This document shows, piece after piece, positions 35,562 through 48,138 of a DNA stretch of 64,000 bases. The notes below the pieces were generated by a model. The model had not been told where the DNA came from. It saw only the letters and a list, made by a program, of their open reading frames with translations, and made no database searches. Made by a program: the position numbers and the translations under genes. This DNA is from Romanomermis culicivorax (taxonomy: Eukaryota > Nematoda > Enoplea > Mermithida > Mermithidae), in NCBI GenBank assembly GCA_963922205.1, contig CAWUHX010000011.1, positions 1,477,749 through 1,541,748 on the forward strand. Direction: 5' to 3'. Each line of letters starts with the position of its first letter. The stretch's first letter is position 1.

Positions 35562-36766
35562 CTATGCAAAGTTACTTTTCCCCAGAAAGAATTTAGCATT
35601 AATTTCGCCAAAGCCCTCTTTCTAGGATTTTTTAAAATTTTCGAAGAATCCAATAAAATATTCTCATGATTGTAGACCTCCATTTCGTATTCACGTTTTT
35701 GCTCAGCTGCCTGAGCTTTAGCAGGGTAGCCTTCACTCTCCTATAAGAATTACAATCAAATTCTGCCACATTTACATAATATAAAACTTACTGGTTTCAT
35801 TTTCATAAAGGTATTGACGTATTGAGTGAATAAACCACCAGAGGGGTTTTTGGTTGGATGATATTGCTCAATATTATCATAATGCCAAATCTCAAAAATC
35901 TTGAGGATCTGAAACAAAAATAATATACAGAGGAAAAAGAACCATTACAGTAACAATATACCTTATATCCCTTCTCTAAGGCTTTGTATAATTCTATCAT
36001 AACCCATGTACCATCTAATGCTCTGTCTTGGTCGTTATGCTCGCATGTGGTCTTTTGTGAATCATGCGTGCAAGTTTTGCATAAAGGAAACAATAATTTA
36101 CCACCATGTCGATACGGTAGAACAGGATGTAAGAGTTTGTTAGGTGGTGAAACCGTACACTTGATTAACCCCTCATAAGGCTGGGACGTTGAGCTGACTT
36201 CTTCAAAATCTTCAGTAAAGATTTTTGGATGGCCTGTGGGGTATTTCCCATATTTATTGACAAATGGGTATAAGCTGCATACATCTACATAATTGATCTT
36301 TTCTGCAGGTGTACCATCTTGATTGTACTTAATTTTATGATACAGTTTTACAGCATTAGTGCGATGGCCGAAGAAAGCTAAAACAAGAAAACTTTTGACA
36401 AAAAAATAAAGAACAATTCAAGATTTTACCTCCTCAAGGATTTATAGGTTCAGGTATTTTGACTGTATCAAAAAATGTTTCCATTTCATGATCTGAGTGA
36501 AGTTGTTGTAAGAGCTCACATTCCCACATTTCAACTACGGTATAACCGAGTGATTGAAGTTCCATAGCCCGATTAAAAGTGCGTTCATATGCATCCACTG
36601 CTTTTGTATCATTATCGGCTGTTAATTGATATCTATTTTTCATACATTTAGGGCAACCATGCCAATAACAACCGTAAAATTCATAAATTGTGGTGTCTCA
36701 ATGAACAAACATATAGATATTAAAATTTCAAAAATTTAAACAAAATTACCTGATAAACCATCAGAC
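35562..36766 (-). pseudogene. Fragment M: family-1 DNA polymerase B piece (fossil)
   Basis: Minus-strand piece equivalent to R 41712-42910, from the motif B region back through the motif A region and the KNRYQLTADN segment. It differs from R at only a few percent of bases over the aligned part and is less like L, so it derives from an R-like copy. It has no terminal repeats of its own. It is an incomplete remnant with a few breaks. Confidence 0.8.
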
Positions 36767-38835
36767 TAGTCCGCCAATACAGGCTGATAAATGTGCCTCC
36801 ACACTTGATATCTGGTTGTCCTGAAATAGCTTTGCAGTGTAAATTCTATACCAACGATTACTTGTTTATTGGCTTATTTTCCTACTAATCCAATAATGCA
36901 GCATACGAATGATGGACAATAGTTTTGAAGTTCTGATAAATGCCTTATCATTCAATCAAATCTTGCGCTTATCGCTGGATCTGGAATGACTGAATTCCAA
37001 CGAATAACTGCGATGAGTTTTATTAAAAAGCTTGTCAATTAAAAATTCATAAAAACAAGTAAAATCTTGAAAATTATACGGTGAGAGTTTGCAGTATAAA
37101 CTTTTCACACAAAAACTACCAAGGGTCAGTTGAGCTGGCTTAGAAATTTTCTGTTCTATGTGATGGATAGCTTTACAGAAACGTGCAGGAATATCAAATA
37201 ATATTTAGTTTCCGGTTAAATTTTTAGAAGCATTTCAAGAGAGACAAGAGTATACACGTACCATTCAGAAAGACACATCGAATCATTTCCAAGAATGGAT
37301 AATAGATTATAAATTATTGGGTAGCTTCCCAAGAGCAAGGCTTATTGCCATACCTTTTCTTTTACAGAGAACTCGGAGATTTTATCAATTTTCACAGACA
37401 AAATTACTTTCTCAAGCCTAAATTAAGGGGAACCTACTGTATCATACCTTTTAATAAACTGATAAATTCTGCATCTATTAGAACGAGAAAATTTTTTTTG
37501 GATAGGCCAATTCGTAGAAAAATTGTGTGAATATGAAATGTTTGAAAACAGCTGTGCTCATCTTCTAAAAAAAGTCATGTACGATTATGCTCAAATTTAC
37601 TGTAATTGCAACTTAATTTTAGACTCAACTTCCAGTCAATTAAAACACCAGAAAACATTCTTTTCCTGAAGCAGATTAATTTCCGCAAAAATTATGAAAT
37701 TTTTAGTATCTGATTCACATCCAGATTTTGAGCACTACATAAATACGACGTAAATTGCCTGGAGTCAGAAGTTCACACAGCTGTAATGAAAGCTTACACA
37801 ATGATGCTCGAAAATTCTATAACATATATGGGACAGTCACTCATCATAGTAAGGTGTGATAAAGCACTGACAAATCGCATAACTTTTACTTGCTCATCAC
37901 TTTGCATTATGCACTGAAAGAAAATGCATACCGAGTGCGTCCTTGTCCACTCTAATGGTCGAAATGTTACCCTGAAAGTTGTTAATTACTTTGTAGGTCG
38001 AAACATTGAATATCAAACAAAAGATGTCTTCTTGTTGCACATCATCATTGACTTACAAAAGTCGCAAAAAAAGAAACGGTAAAAAATATGGTCAAGTTGG
38101 CCCGAAAACACCACATTTAGACATTTAGGCCTTATATAATATATAATATTGAAAACTTTGGGGAAAAATCAGGCGAAACAAAATCCCGAACGAAACGATA
38201 AAAAAAACTAGAATTGGGCGCAATGTCGGACAACTTTCCAATAAAAATTTTAGAAACCACCTATTATTACTAAAAGAGTAGTTGGCGTGTCTTAAAAATA
38301 GAAAATTTCAAGGAACTTTTGCATGTAGGTCTCTTATTCTACGCTTTTTTGAGGTTAATACTTGTAGTATGTAGGAAAACATGAATAGAACAGAATGACC
38401 AAAATTTAGACGGAAAAATTTTCGATAATTGGTGTTCCTCAATTTTCGAGGGAGTCTTGAGTGACTAAAGTTTGGTCAAAACTTATAGCCCGTTTTTTAT
38501 AAAATGCTTCCAGATACAAAAATGACACAAATCAGTACTCTCATCAAAATCGTTTACTTGAAGTTGTTACTGTAAAATTTTCTACTCGAAAAATCGCTAA
38601 AGGTTAGGTCAGCATGCTTACAAATTTTCAGCCCTACATGATATTTTGTTTATCAGAAAATCGCAAAAATCTGAAATACTACTTGCTTTCCACTTTCATT
38701 AATTGGAAGCATTTCAAGAAAAACAGACTAGACAATTAAGTAAAAATAGTTACCAGGTCGGGGACACATGCAACTGATGCAAGTTATCAATTCACGATCA
38801 TTATTTCTCTGGATTTCCTAAAATCGTCTAAATAA
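36767..38835. other. Non-coding stretch between M and R, host-like
   Basis: AT-rich, without credible open frames. It contains a reverse copy of a repeat seen in the left host flank (38569-38731), which suggests host DNA rather than Polinton sequence. Nothing else is recognised. Confidence 0.45.
38569..38731 (-). repeat. Dispersed host repeat, partner of 1991-2150
   Basis: Reverse-orientation copy sharing TACTTGCTTTCCACTTT, GAAGCATTTCAAGAAAAAC and ACTGTAAAATTTT with 1991-2150. Confidence 0.5.
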
Positions 38836-39616
38836 CTATTCAGAAGTGAAATCGCCGATTGTCGCGATTCCTAGGATTTCATCAGCGACAGTCGGCAATT
38901 TCGAGGGATGAATCGGCAATTGACAGGATCACCGACTGTCCGATTCCTAAGATTTAATCGGCGACAGTCAGCGACAATTGGCGACAGTTAGGGACAAACG
39001 GTGACAGTCGGCGACAATCGACGACAGTCTCCGATTTATATAATTTTATTAATCGTTCGGGGAATCGAGAACGTTATTCTATCCAGTATTCGAAGAATCG
39101 GGACGTTCGGGGAGCAGGGAATAATGCATTGTTGGGGGAAACGAGAATTTTATTCATTATTTGAGGAATCGGGACTTTCGGGGAGTGGGGCTTTGAGGGA
39201 AACGGGACATTCGGAAGAAATGCATGTTAGGGGAATAAGGACACAATCGAAAAACATAACATTTTCCGGAAATCGACTAGACGTTTACCTTACAGAAAAC
39301 GAAATCGGGTTGCACCTGAAAATAACCAAACAAAATTTTCTTCCCGTACAGGTGGATTGTATAAACATGCACACTGTGTATTTTTTACGTTTTATATTAC
39401 TTAGGCAAAGCTTAATTCCCTAATTTCATCCCCGATCCCTATGATTAAAATCGGCGATATTCGCCGATTTTCGCCGACTGTCATCGATTGTTTGCGACAA
39501 AAATCCTTTAATTTTTCACTTCTGAATTGGTAAAATCGGGAACAGTCGCCGATGAAATTCCCATCATGGAATCAGTGACAATCCCCGACAAAAAGCCTTG
39601 CATTTTTTCACTTCTG
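38836..39616. repeat. Foldback repeat with CGACAGTCGGCGA units
   Basis: The ends are ATTCAGAAGTGAAA (38838) and its complement TTTCACTTCTGAA (about 39515), with a second CACTTCTG at 39609-39616. The interior holds many short GGCGACAGTCGGCGA-like units in one direction (38850-39030) and their complements near the other end (39450-39600). The middle has ATCGGGACGTTCGGGGA repeats (39050-39220). Polinton-R begins exactly at the last CACTTCTG. Confidence 0.6.
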
Positions 39617-39633
39617 AGTAGTAAGGCCGGACC

Positions 39634-39810
39634 ATATAGGTCGTACAGTTAAGGATACTCCTATCTTTTGTGTACGACCTATAATTTGTCATTTTTGGTC
39701 GATTTATAGGTCGTACAGTAAACATATACGGCCGACTTTTGGTGGATTTACAGGTCGTACAGTAAACATATAGGGTCAATTTCTTCATCGATTTATAGGT
39801 CCTACAGTTA
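39634..39810 (+). promoter_or_regulatory. Terminal iterons, TATAGGTCGTACAGT type
   Basis: Direct units at 39634, 39704, 39747 and 39793 (the last TAGGTCCTACAG) and an inverted unit at 39672-39683 (GTACGACCTATA). The arrangement equals the other two ends, with a different core. Confidence 0.6.
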
Positions 39811-39998
39811 AGTATACAGGTTTTAGAGTTACCGTAATAGTGGAATTACGGTAATTTTCGATTATGGTAATAGTGGAATTAGGGTAATAGGTGTGTTACT
39901 GTAGATGAAAAAGGAAAATTGATGAACCGAAAATGAAAAAAGAAAACTAAAATGAACAAAAAATTAAAAAGAAATAAAAAGAGATCGTGTGTAAAAAC

Positions 39999-40024
39999 GG
40001 CTTCCCCTCTGGGAAGAGGAAGCC
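39999..40024 (+). other. Conserved terminal hairpin (R, polymerase side)
   Basis: GGCTTCC ... GGAAGCC with an inner CTCT/AGAG pairing; the same hairpin recurs at 40561-40586 in the second module. Confidence 0.6.
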
Positions 40025-40954
40025 CTTCAAAAATTTGCGCCCCGGACCCCCTTTGTCAAAAGGGCGCCACCTGCAGGCGTAAATATGTTTTGGAGGTCCC
40101 ATTTCTGAACAATCGATCAAGTCAACAAATGTCAGAACGGTCAAATTGGTCAGTAATGGTCTGTTTAATGAGTAAAATCTTGAGAGAGTCAATACATGAT
40201 GGAACATTATCCTTATGGGTGCATGCGTATAAAGTTTGATGTTCTGCCAAAAATGACCAAGAAGGTCTTTTATAAAAAATGACCAGAGCGAGCAGGCCTT
40301 AAAAAGCATGTAGACAAATAAGGTCTTTTATAGAAAATGACCAGAACGAGCCGGTCGTAAAAAGCGTGTAGAAAATTTGGAGAGTTGACCTACAGTTAAG
40401 CATACAGATTCGGGAGTTATCGTAATAGTAGAATCACGGTAATTTTTCTATTATGGTAATAGAGGAATTAGAGTAATAGATGTGTTACTGTAGATAAAAA
40501 AAGGAAAACTGAAATGAACAAAAAATGAAACAGAAATAAAAAGTGATCGTGTGTAAAAATGGCTTCCCCCGTGGGCAGAAGAAGCCTTTCAAAAATTTGC
40601 GCCTCTGGACCCTCTTTGACAAAAGGGCGCCACCTGCAGGCGTAAATATGCTCAGAGGCCCCATTCCTGAGCGATCATCCAAGTCAATCTCCAATGGTCA
40701 AATTGGTCAGTAATGGTCTGTCTAATGAGTAAAATCTTGGGAGAGTCAATATGCGATGAAACATTATCCTTGTGGGTGCATGCGTATAACGTTTGATTGA
40801 CTGCCAAAAATGATCAAGAAGGTCTTTTATAAAAAATAACCAGAACAAGTTGGTCCTATAAAGTGTGTAGAAAATTTGGAGAGTTGAAAAATCTTTACAT
40901 ATCAAAAAGAAAAAATTTTTTAATTTGATGCAACATTCTACTTTATTGTAAAAA

Positions 40955-43900
40955 TCATTTAATCCAACCATAAGGAAATGTACAAAAATTACATTTCAAA
41001 ATACGTTTATCATATACTATACGAAATTTTTTCAAAGATTTACGATTAACAACTTTACGATCTTGCTGACGCTCTATACGAAGACTATGTACATCTACTT
41101 CTTCTTTTCCATTGTTTTTTACAAAAGCAAAAACCATTTGACAAAGCGAATAAAAATTAACGTTTTTCATAGTATCTGATGACAAAGTGATACCGCGGAC
41201 TTTGATTACGTGACGGTATTGGTCTGTAGATGGACTGTACAACCTGTAGGCTTAATTTTTAGGACCTCCACTAACAAATTCGGTAATGTAAGATCCAGAA
41301 CCATATTCACGTAACTCGTCAGTCATTTCACCAAGACAGCAACCAGTGGGTACCTGATATTGTTGTTTGTCAACTGCTGACAGGTAAATAATACTATCCG
41401 TGTCAAAATACAATACTCGACTTTTTAATCACTCAATGTAAGAATATAACTTTAGTCGAGCTTGAGCCGTTGTATAAGCTGCAATAATAGCATTAGTATG
41501 TCCCATGACTTCAGCAAAATCATCATGTTGACAATATGTTGTTGACACCAATTGTTCATTGATTAGTCTAACATTCTTAATAATGTTGGCCACATTCATC
41601 ACAAGTTCAAAATATTCTTTGGGTGCATTGTGGATAACAGTCTTATCCATATTGTTTCATTGACCAAACTAAAAAAACATAAAAATAATTAAATAAAATA
41701 CAAAAAAACTATGCAAAGTTACTTTTCCCCAGAAAGAATTTAGCATTAATTTCGCCAAAGCCCTCTTTCCAGGATTTTTTAAAATTTTCGAAGAATCCAA
41801 TGAAATATTCTCACGATTGTAGACCTCCATTTCGTATTCACATTTTTGCTCATCTGTCTGAGCTTCAGCAGGGTAGCCTTCACTTTCCTATAAAAATTAC
41901 AATCAAATTCTGTCACATTTACATAATATAAAACTTACTAGTTTCGTTTTCATAAAGGTATTGACGTATTGCGTAAACAAACCACCAGTAGGGTTTTTGG
42001 TTGGATGATATTGCTCAATATTATCATAATGCCAAACCTCAAAAATCTTGAGGATCTGAAACCAAAAATAATATACATAGAAAAAGAACCATTACAGTAA
42101 CAGTATACCTTATATCCCTTCTCTAAGGCTTTATATAATTCTATCGTAACCCATGTACCATCTAATGCTCTGTCTTGGTCGTTATGCTTGCATGTGGTCT
42201 TTTGTGAATCATGCGTGCAAGTTTTGCATAAAGGAAACAATAATTCACCACCATGCCGATATGGTAAAACAGGATGTAAGAATTTGGGAGGTGGTAAAAC
42301 CGTACACTTGATTAACCCCTCATAAGGCTGGGACGTTGAGCTGACCTCTTCAAAATCTTCAGTAAAGATTTTTGGATGGCCTGTAGGGTATTTCCCATAT
42401 TTGTTGACAAATGGGTATAAACTGCATACATCTACATAATTGATCTTTTCTGCAGGTGTACCATCTTCATTGTACTTAATTTAATGATACAGTTTTACAG
42501 CATTAGTGCGACCTCGAAAGAAAGCTAAAACAAGAAAACTTTTGACAAAATAAAAAAAGAACAATTCAAGATTTTACCTTCTCAAGGATTTATAGGTTCA
42601 GGTATTTTGACTGTATCAAAAAATGTTTTCATTTCGTGATCTGAGTGAAGTTGTTGTAAGAGTTCGCATTCCCACATTTCGACTACGCTATAACAGAGTG
42701 ATTGAAGTTCCATAGCATGATTAAAAGTGCATTCACATGCATCGACTGCTTTTGTATTATTATCGGCTGTTAATTGATATCTATTTTTCATACATTTAGG
42801 GCAACCATGCCAATAACAACCGTAAAATTCATAAATTGTGGTGTCTTAATGAGCAAACATATAGATATTAAAATTTCAAAAATTTAACCAAAATTACCTG
42901 ATAAACTATCAACTTTGTATCTTCTAATTTGAACTTCACCACCATTAAGTTTATGTCGAATATACAGTTTTTCATTTTTATGGGCTAACCATTTCAGCCA
43001 TTTTAAGGCTATAACAGACTGTCTTTCTTCTTTACCGTAACCTTTGTATGGTATTACACCAATAGTATCTGGCTTCAAAAATAAACGTCAGAAAACTAAG
43101 TTGCTAGCATTAGCAATAGTTATTGAATTTTCAAAAGGATCGACATTGGTTTCTTCCATAGAAATATTGCCAAATTTCATACAACATTGTCGTAAAACTT
43201 GCACATCGCTAGGACAGTAGTCAAGTAACTCATTATCAAAATTAAAATGACAACTCTAAACAATGATGCATTTAAATGCAAAACTTTATACTTTTGCAAA
43301 CTTACTGCTTCAAGCTTTCCATTATACCACTCCAGAAATGTGGCATGAGCTGCAGGTTTCATAGCATTGTAACTGTACATGTCGGGTGATGGATATGAGC
43401 CAATATATCCATAATTTTCTTTTCTATTAAAGAAATGAGGGAAATATCCTTTACATATTTCACTTGTTCCAAATGTATTCGGTAAAGCCGCCAAAGGCAT
43501 TGGAAGAAAGTTCAGAGAATCAATAATTTTTATCCACCCTACTTTGATACACATCAACTTTAAACCTAAAATAAATAAATAGATGAAAATGAAAATGAAA
43601 AAGTATAAACAATTTACTAACTCACCCTTATTAATGATATGTAGTTTATGATGTCCATTACGATACAAAAACTGCATTATAAATTGTCCATCAAATCCTC
43701 GAGAATTATGCGCTATTGCTGTAATGTTTTACATACTTTTTGCAAAAAGGTATTCGCAGAAATCATTTAGACATGTAGAGCCTTTGAAAATACGCTCGCG
43801 TTGACCACATGTATCGCAGCAAAAATTTCCCTCGCTTTGACGACACTGATGGCATACAGTATGGACAACACATAAATTTGGTTCATGTTCCAACACATCC

Positions 43901-45822
43901 CCTAATTCCGTTTGTCGTAGAATTTTTTCCTGCGTAGTCTCAAAATCATAAAAAACAAATTTTTAATTAATAGGACACTTATCAGTAATTCCTGTTTCAT
44001 TATCATCTAGGCACTCATCCTCATCAACATTTGTTTCAAATATATCTTCTTCCTCTTCAATTTTTTCACTACCAACAGGTTGCATAAAACATAAATGTCC
44101 TAAAATTAAAAATTTTCATATAAAATAAAATAAAATAAAATAATTATAGCATATCTAATACCTTTTTCAGGTACGCTTTTATTGCATGTTTTGCATTCAA
44201 AATAACCGCAACTATGAGTTTTAGAATGTGCTCGTCGAATCAGTGTATCACATTGTTTGCACACTTTGAAATGATCACAAATAGATACCCCTGTTTTTTG
44301 ACATTTCGATTGACCTCTTTGAGTAAAAAAAAACTTGTGTCGAGCGAAACACTCATCCTTTTTAAAATATCGCAGACAATCTTTGCATTTCCGAGCATTA
44401 AATTGATTAGATGGGGGGTGTATTGTAACACAGAGGACAAATGTTTCTACATCTGTGTTCCATTTTGTTATTGTAGGCCAGATCGCAATGAGGACAAAAG
44501 TAGCCGCGGTCAAAAAATCCAGGCATCTTTGTAATGACGGAGTAATGGTTATCATGGTGGTAAATATTCAAAACATGCGTTGCTTCAGGTCCTTAAAACT
44601 CTAAATACATACACAATAACAGAAAAATAAAAAACTCTAACCTCTAAATATCAAATCTTTAAAACGTTCTTTGCTAAAAACTTTGATTTGATAATTGGGT
44701 AATAAAACAGCTTGCAGTTGTTCCCACTGATGAAAACCGCAAACTCCTTGGTGATTAGCTAATCCTGCCAGGGTCATCAGTTCTTTAGCAACCTTTGTTT
44801 GCAGCAGATGTGACTTGTCAGACTTTGGAATACTTTCCCATTTGTGCTCAGCATTCCTATCTTTTTTATGAATGTAAGCTCCAGCAACAACTAGAGCTCT
44901 AGCAAAACATAAATCATCCGTGTTGTTGATTTGAATAATACAGTGTTTATCTTTTAGAAAATCATTATGTTTTAAATATTGATGAGCATTGTGAATACCT
45001 TAAATTAAAATAAATAAATAAAAATAAAAATGTTACATAAGTAATTTTAATTAGCTCACCGCTACCCTCAGGTGGTGTTACAACAATCGTAAGAATTGTA
45101 GATTGATGACTATCAATTTGTATTTGCTCATTTGATTGAAGAACAGCATTAAGAGTGTTTACAATCAAATCTCCAGTTAAAGCATGTTTCGGTCTAAAAG
45201 GTATCAAAACACGACCTTTCCTCAAATCTGGATGGTCAAAGGAAAACCCTATAAAGGCATTATCAGCGACATTCTCAGAAATTCGCTCTACTATACATTG
45301 AAACGTTGGCACTATTTGAGCATTTAAATCATCCATATGTTCAGTATTACGAAAGTTCACAGAGTACTCGCGACTTTCGGTATTGAAACGCCTAATATTT
45401 ACAGTACTGGGTTGACTTAGTTCGAAAAAATCATCCGCAACAAAAGATGCATTTGTTACACCTCCACTACCCCCAACACCACCACCACCGCCACCAATTT
45501 GAGCTGCTTCATAAATTTCTTCCTCATCAGAACTGTAATGCGTATAACTTTTGTATTGATCATCTTCATCATCATCATAATCTAAAACAGTTCCTTCTTC
45601 TTCTTCTTTTTCCAAAATATTATTATCAAGTGTTTCTTCTTCTTCTTTCTCAGAGGTAATATTCTCTGAAGACTCATTCATGATCGTTTCATCGTTTTCA
45701 TCAGAAGTAATATCTTCTAAAATTTCCATAGGCATGTCATCTTCATCCGAAGTAATATCTTCTAAAATTTCTATAGGCATGTCGTCTTCGTCCGAAGTAA
45801 TATCCTCGTAAATAGGTTTCAT
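40955..45822 (-). pseudogene. Protein-primed DNA polymerase B (R, fossil)
   Basis: Replicates the element's linear DNA from its ends. In order: an acidic leader with four EDITSDE-type repeats (45822-45640), a GGGGGGVGGSGG linker, an N-terminal domain (45420-45070), and a second exon (44998-44642) with INNTDDLCFARALVV. A cysteine/histidine-rich zinc-binding region follows (44550-44160), then the exonuclease region (about 44000-43660) and palm motifs A (VCSLYPFVNKYGKYP, about 42420), B (KLMLNSFWGK, about 41745) and C (DTDS, about 41395). It ends in a basic C-terminal part. Introns are short (for example 44999-45059). It is broken, with roughly four breaks. Confidence 0.9.
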
Positions 45823-46620
45823 TATAAAAATTATCCAAACTAGAAAATATAAAAACTATAAACTAGAAAAATAGAAAACAACCTATTCATCAAAACTTAT
45901 ACAGTAATAGAAAATTTTTATAAATTAGCAAAAACTATTAATTTTATGGCAGAGATTTAATTATTATTTACGAGGTTATTGTAGTACTTTTCTTTTTTAT
46001 GATGGGAAAGCTTTAAAGACCTCTATAACTCATGAACAGGTGCCCATATCATTTCTTTAGCTTATTTTATTAGCATATAACCAGATAAAACCAGTTGAAA
46101 ACCTGTTTTACTGTACAACCCTAGTATTTTTGTTTTGATTCTTGAAGCTATAAAATAACTGTAATAGCTGCTTATAACCCTGTTGCACCATCTTTTCTTT
46201 TTATGTGGGAAAGCTTTAAAGACCCTTATAACTCATGCGCACGTGGCTATATTGCTTCTATAGCTTTGACCTTGATAATTAGTATAACACATAAAACACA
46301 TATATTTTTCTAGCTTTGATCTCAAAGGTTACCATAGCACATAAACACATTTTATTTTATTTTTGTAGAACATAGCTCCTCCTCTCATATACTCCTCAGA
46401 ATAGTAGAATACTGTAGGATATATGTCTTGAATATTATGCTCATAACTCCTCCTCTTACATCTATAAGCTATATATCCTGGTTATTTTATTATAGTTATA
46501 ACCTCCTTTTACTCTAAAATTTTGAACACTTCATACATTTATCTGTTTTGTTGCTACAAAAACTACTCGCTTCTTTTCTCTCTCTCTCTCCTTGGTATAT
46601 TTCTTCAAGAATTTTCGAAA
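45823..46620. promoter_or_regulatory. Divergent promoter region with repeated boxes (R)
   Basis: Separates polymerase (-) from the late block (+). It contains two copies of GGGAAAGCTTTAAAGACC with TATAACTCATG (about 46005-46040 and 46205-46240), preceded by CTTTTTTATG-like sequence. It also has two copies of a CATAAAACACAT / TAGCTTTGATCTCAA type box (46265-46350). These are the same boxes as in L at 17818-18622. A CTCTCT run precedes the first late gene. Confidence 0.6.
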
Positions 46621-46932
46621 ATGGAACACCAGTTCATGTTAGACGAAAACATAGCATTATTTGTAGTGGTTGAAGGTAGATACGTGTCAATTTATTTTCG
46701 TAACATGGACCCTAAAACAAAAGAGGCGTACGGTCGCGGATTGAAGCTCATTTTACCACAATACAGTATACTAGGTCACAATGTCAATATTATTGAAAAG
46801 ACATTTTCACATGGAGGTCAATGCGGCATCAACCTTGGTTATAAGATGTTGGTCGAGAGCGACGGGGTTACAGTACAATTTAACAATTTGTTTAATGGAA
46901 CGACATGGTGTTTATCTAAAGAAGTGATCTGA
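46621..46932 (+). CDS. MEHQF protein, unknown function (R)
   Basis: 103 residues, open in this copy and in L (17506-17817). It starts MEHQFMLDENIALFVVVEGR; ILGHNVNIIEKTFSHGGQCG is kept in both. The start at 46621 is chosen because the homology begins there. It is the first late gene after the divergent promoter. No domain is recognised. Confidence 0.65.
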   Translation: MEHQFMLDENIALFVVVEGRYVSIYFRNMDPKTKEAYGRGLKLILPQYSILGHNVNIIEKTFSHGGQCGINLGYKMLVESDGVTVQFNNLFNGTTWCLSKEVI

Positions 46933-47006
46933 TATATGAATTCTTTCTTTCTTTCTTTTAAAATATATAATGTTTTATTCTTTAGCAATTTTGGTGCTGG
47001 ACCAAT

Positions 47007-47836
47007 ATGATACATGAGATAGCGCCAGCTATTTCAAACGAGTACAATGCTTTAGCAGTAAAACACCAATTAACGATAAAATGCAAAACAAACGAAAATG
47101 ATGACACAGCTGGAAAAGATGTTTCTACCACAAAAATCGTTAAAGAAGAAGAAGAAGAAGTCCCAGCAGCTCAGAGAATTATTAAAGAAGAAGAGGTTCA
47201 TGCTGCAAAATTCACCGGAGAACAACCCGGTGCTAGTGAAGATCAAAAGATAGCTAGCATTCAAACCACATTTGCTAACGATCTCTTCATCAACTGTTTC
47301 AATGATCCTGACTACGATTCAACGTCAGATAACAGTTCGTTGGATGCTGAAACCAAGCATATTTGTGAGTTACATGTTCCGGTTTAGATATTCCATGGTT
47401 TTTTGATGAGCAAGTAGTAAAAGGTGAAAAACTATTTATAGTTATATGTGCTGAGCTGGTTATACAAGACATCTTTAATGGGTGTATTTTTGATTGTTAT
47501 TGCGCTAAAGAGGTAGGAATTGTTGAGGATCATCAGTGTCCAGCTCGTAATTCCATATATAATATTGCAATTACATCAACAGTTAATCGTTTATATGAAA
47601 AGATGGGACTTATCATTGACTGTTTTGGATATGTTATAGGTGAAGTTCAAGGTTATTACTGTCTTCGCACTTTTAAACAGATGATTGACATATTTAGATG
47701 TATACCACTTACAAGTACTGGTCGTAAAATTCTTAAGGATACTGTAGCTTGTTTTATTGATGAAGGTTATCATTATGATTTTGATGATGCTGTTGTTATC
47801 AAAACACTACGCGAGTTTATTAACAGTAAATTGTAA
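47007..47836 (+). pseudogene. Conserved LDAETKHICEL protein (R, fossil)
   Basis: The N-terminal third is K/E-rich and of low complexity (KEEEEEVPAA). The conserved part begins SSLDAETKHICELHVP and ends TLREFINSKL. It is the same gene as L 16172-17035. Function unknown. It is broken, with one or two breaks. Confidence 0.6.
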
Positions 47837-48138
47837 AAGTTTTGCTTACATTCATTACAGTTTTGTATGTTTTAATTAGCTATAGTTTGCTTGCTTATGT
47901 GGTTGCTTATGTATTTGCTTGTTATATAATTTCATACATATACTGCGCCTATATTTTTGCATACAGTAATGTTATTCTATTTTATATAATCATATATCTT
48001 TGTATTTTACATGTGCACTGTTTTATATTGTAATTTTGATAATTATATATATAACATTTTGTTTTAAAACAATAATAAAAATCATTTTGAAAATTTTTCA
48101 AGTAAAAAGTGGTTGGTTTTTGTTGTTGTGAACAAGAG
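47837..48138. other. Gene-free gap in R
   Basis: AT-rich stretch between the LDAETK gene and the ATPase; the open frame across it is hydrophobic low-complexity sequence without a counterpart in L. Confidence 0.5.

Larger units (their letters stand above)
39617..40954 (+). repeat. Polymerase-side terminal region of Polinton-R
   Basis: Begins AGTAGTAAGGCCGG and is inverted-repeat partner to 59590 backwards. After the iteron block it contains two tandem modules of about 0.5-0.6 kb (39797-40384 and 40385-40900). Both have a hairpin, GGCGCCACCTGCAGGCGTAA, a TGACCAAGAAGGTC-type palindrome and a GTGTAGAAAATTTGGAGAG end. Confidence 0.8.

Noticed and set aside
38850-39030. CRISPR-like array of short repeats
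   Set aside because: Units are degenerate, irregularly spaced and without unique spacers, in an animal genome; it is a foldback or minisatellite.
39001-39423. 140-residue open frame
   Set aside because: It runs over the GGGACGTTCGGGGA and CGACAGTCGG repeats of the foldback area; the composition is repeat-driven.
45447-45659. Histidine/leucine-rich plus-strand frame
   Set aside because: Shadow of the acidic and glycine-rich leader of the polymerase.
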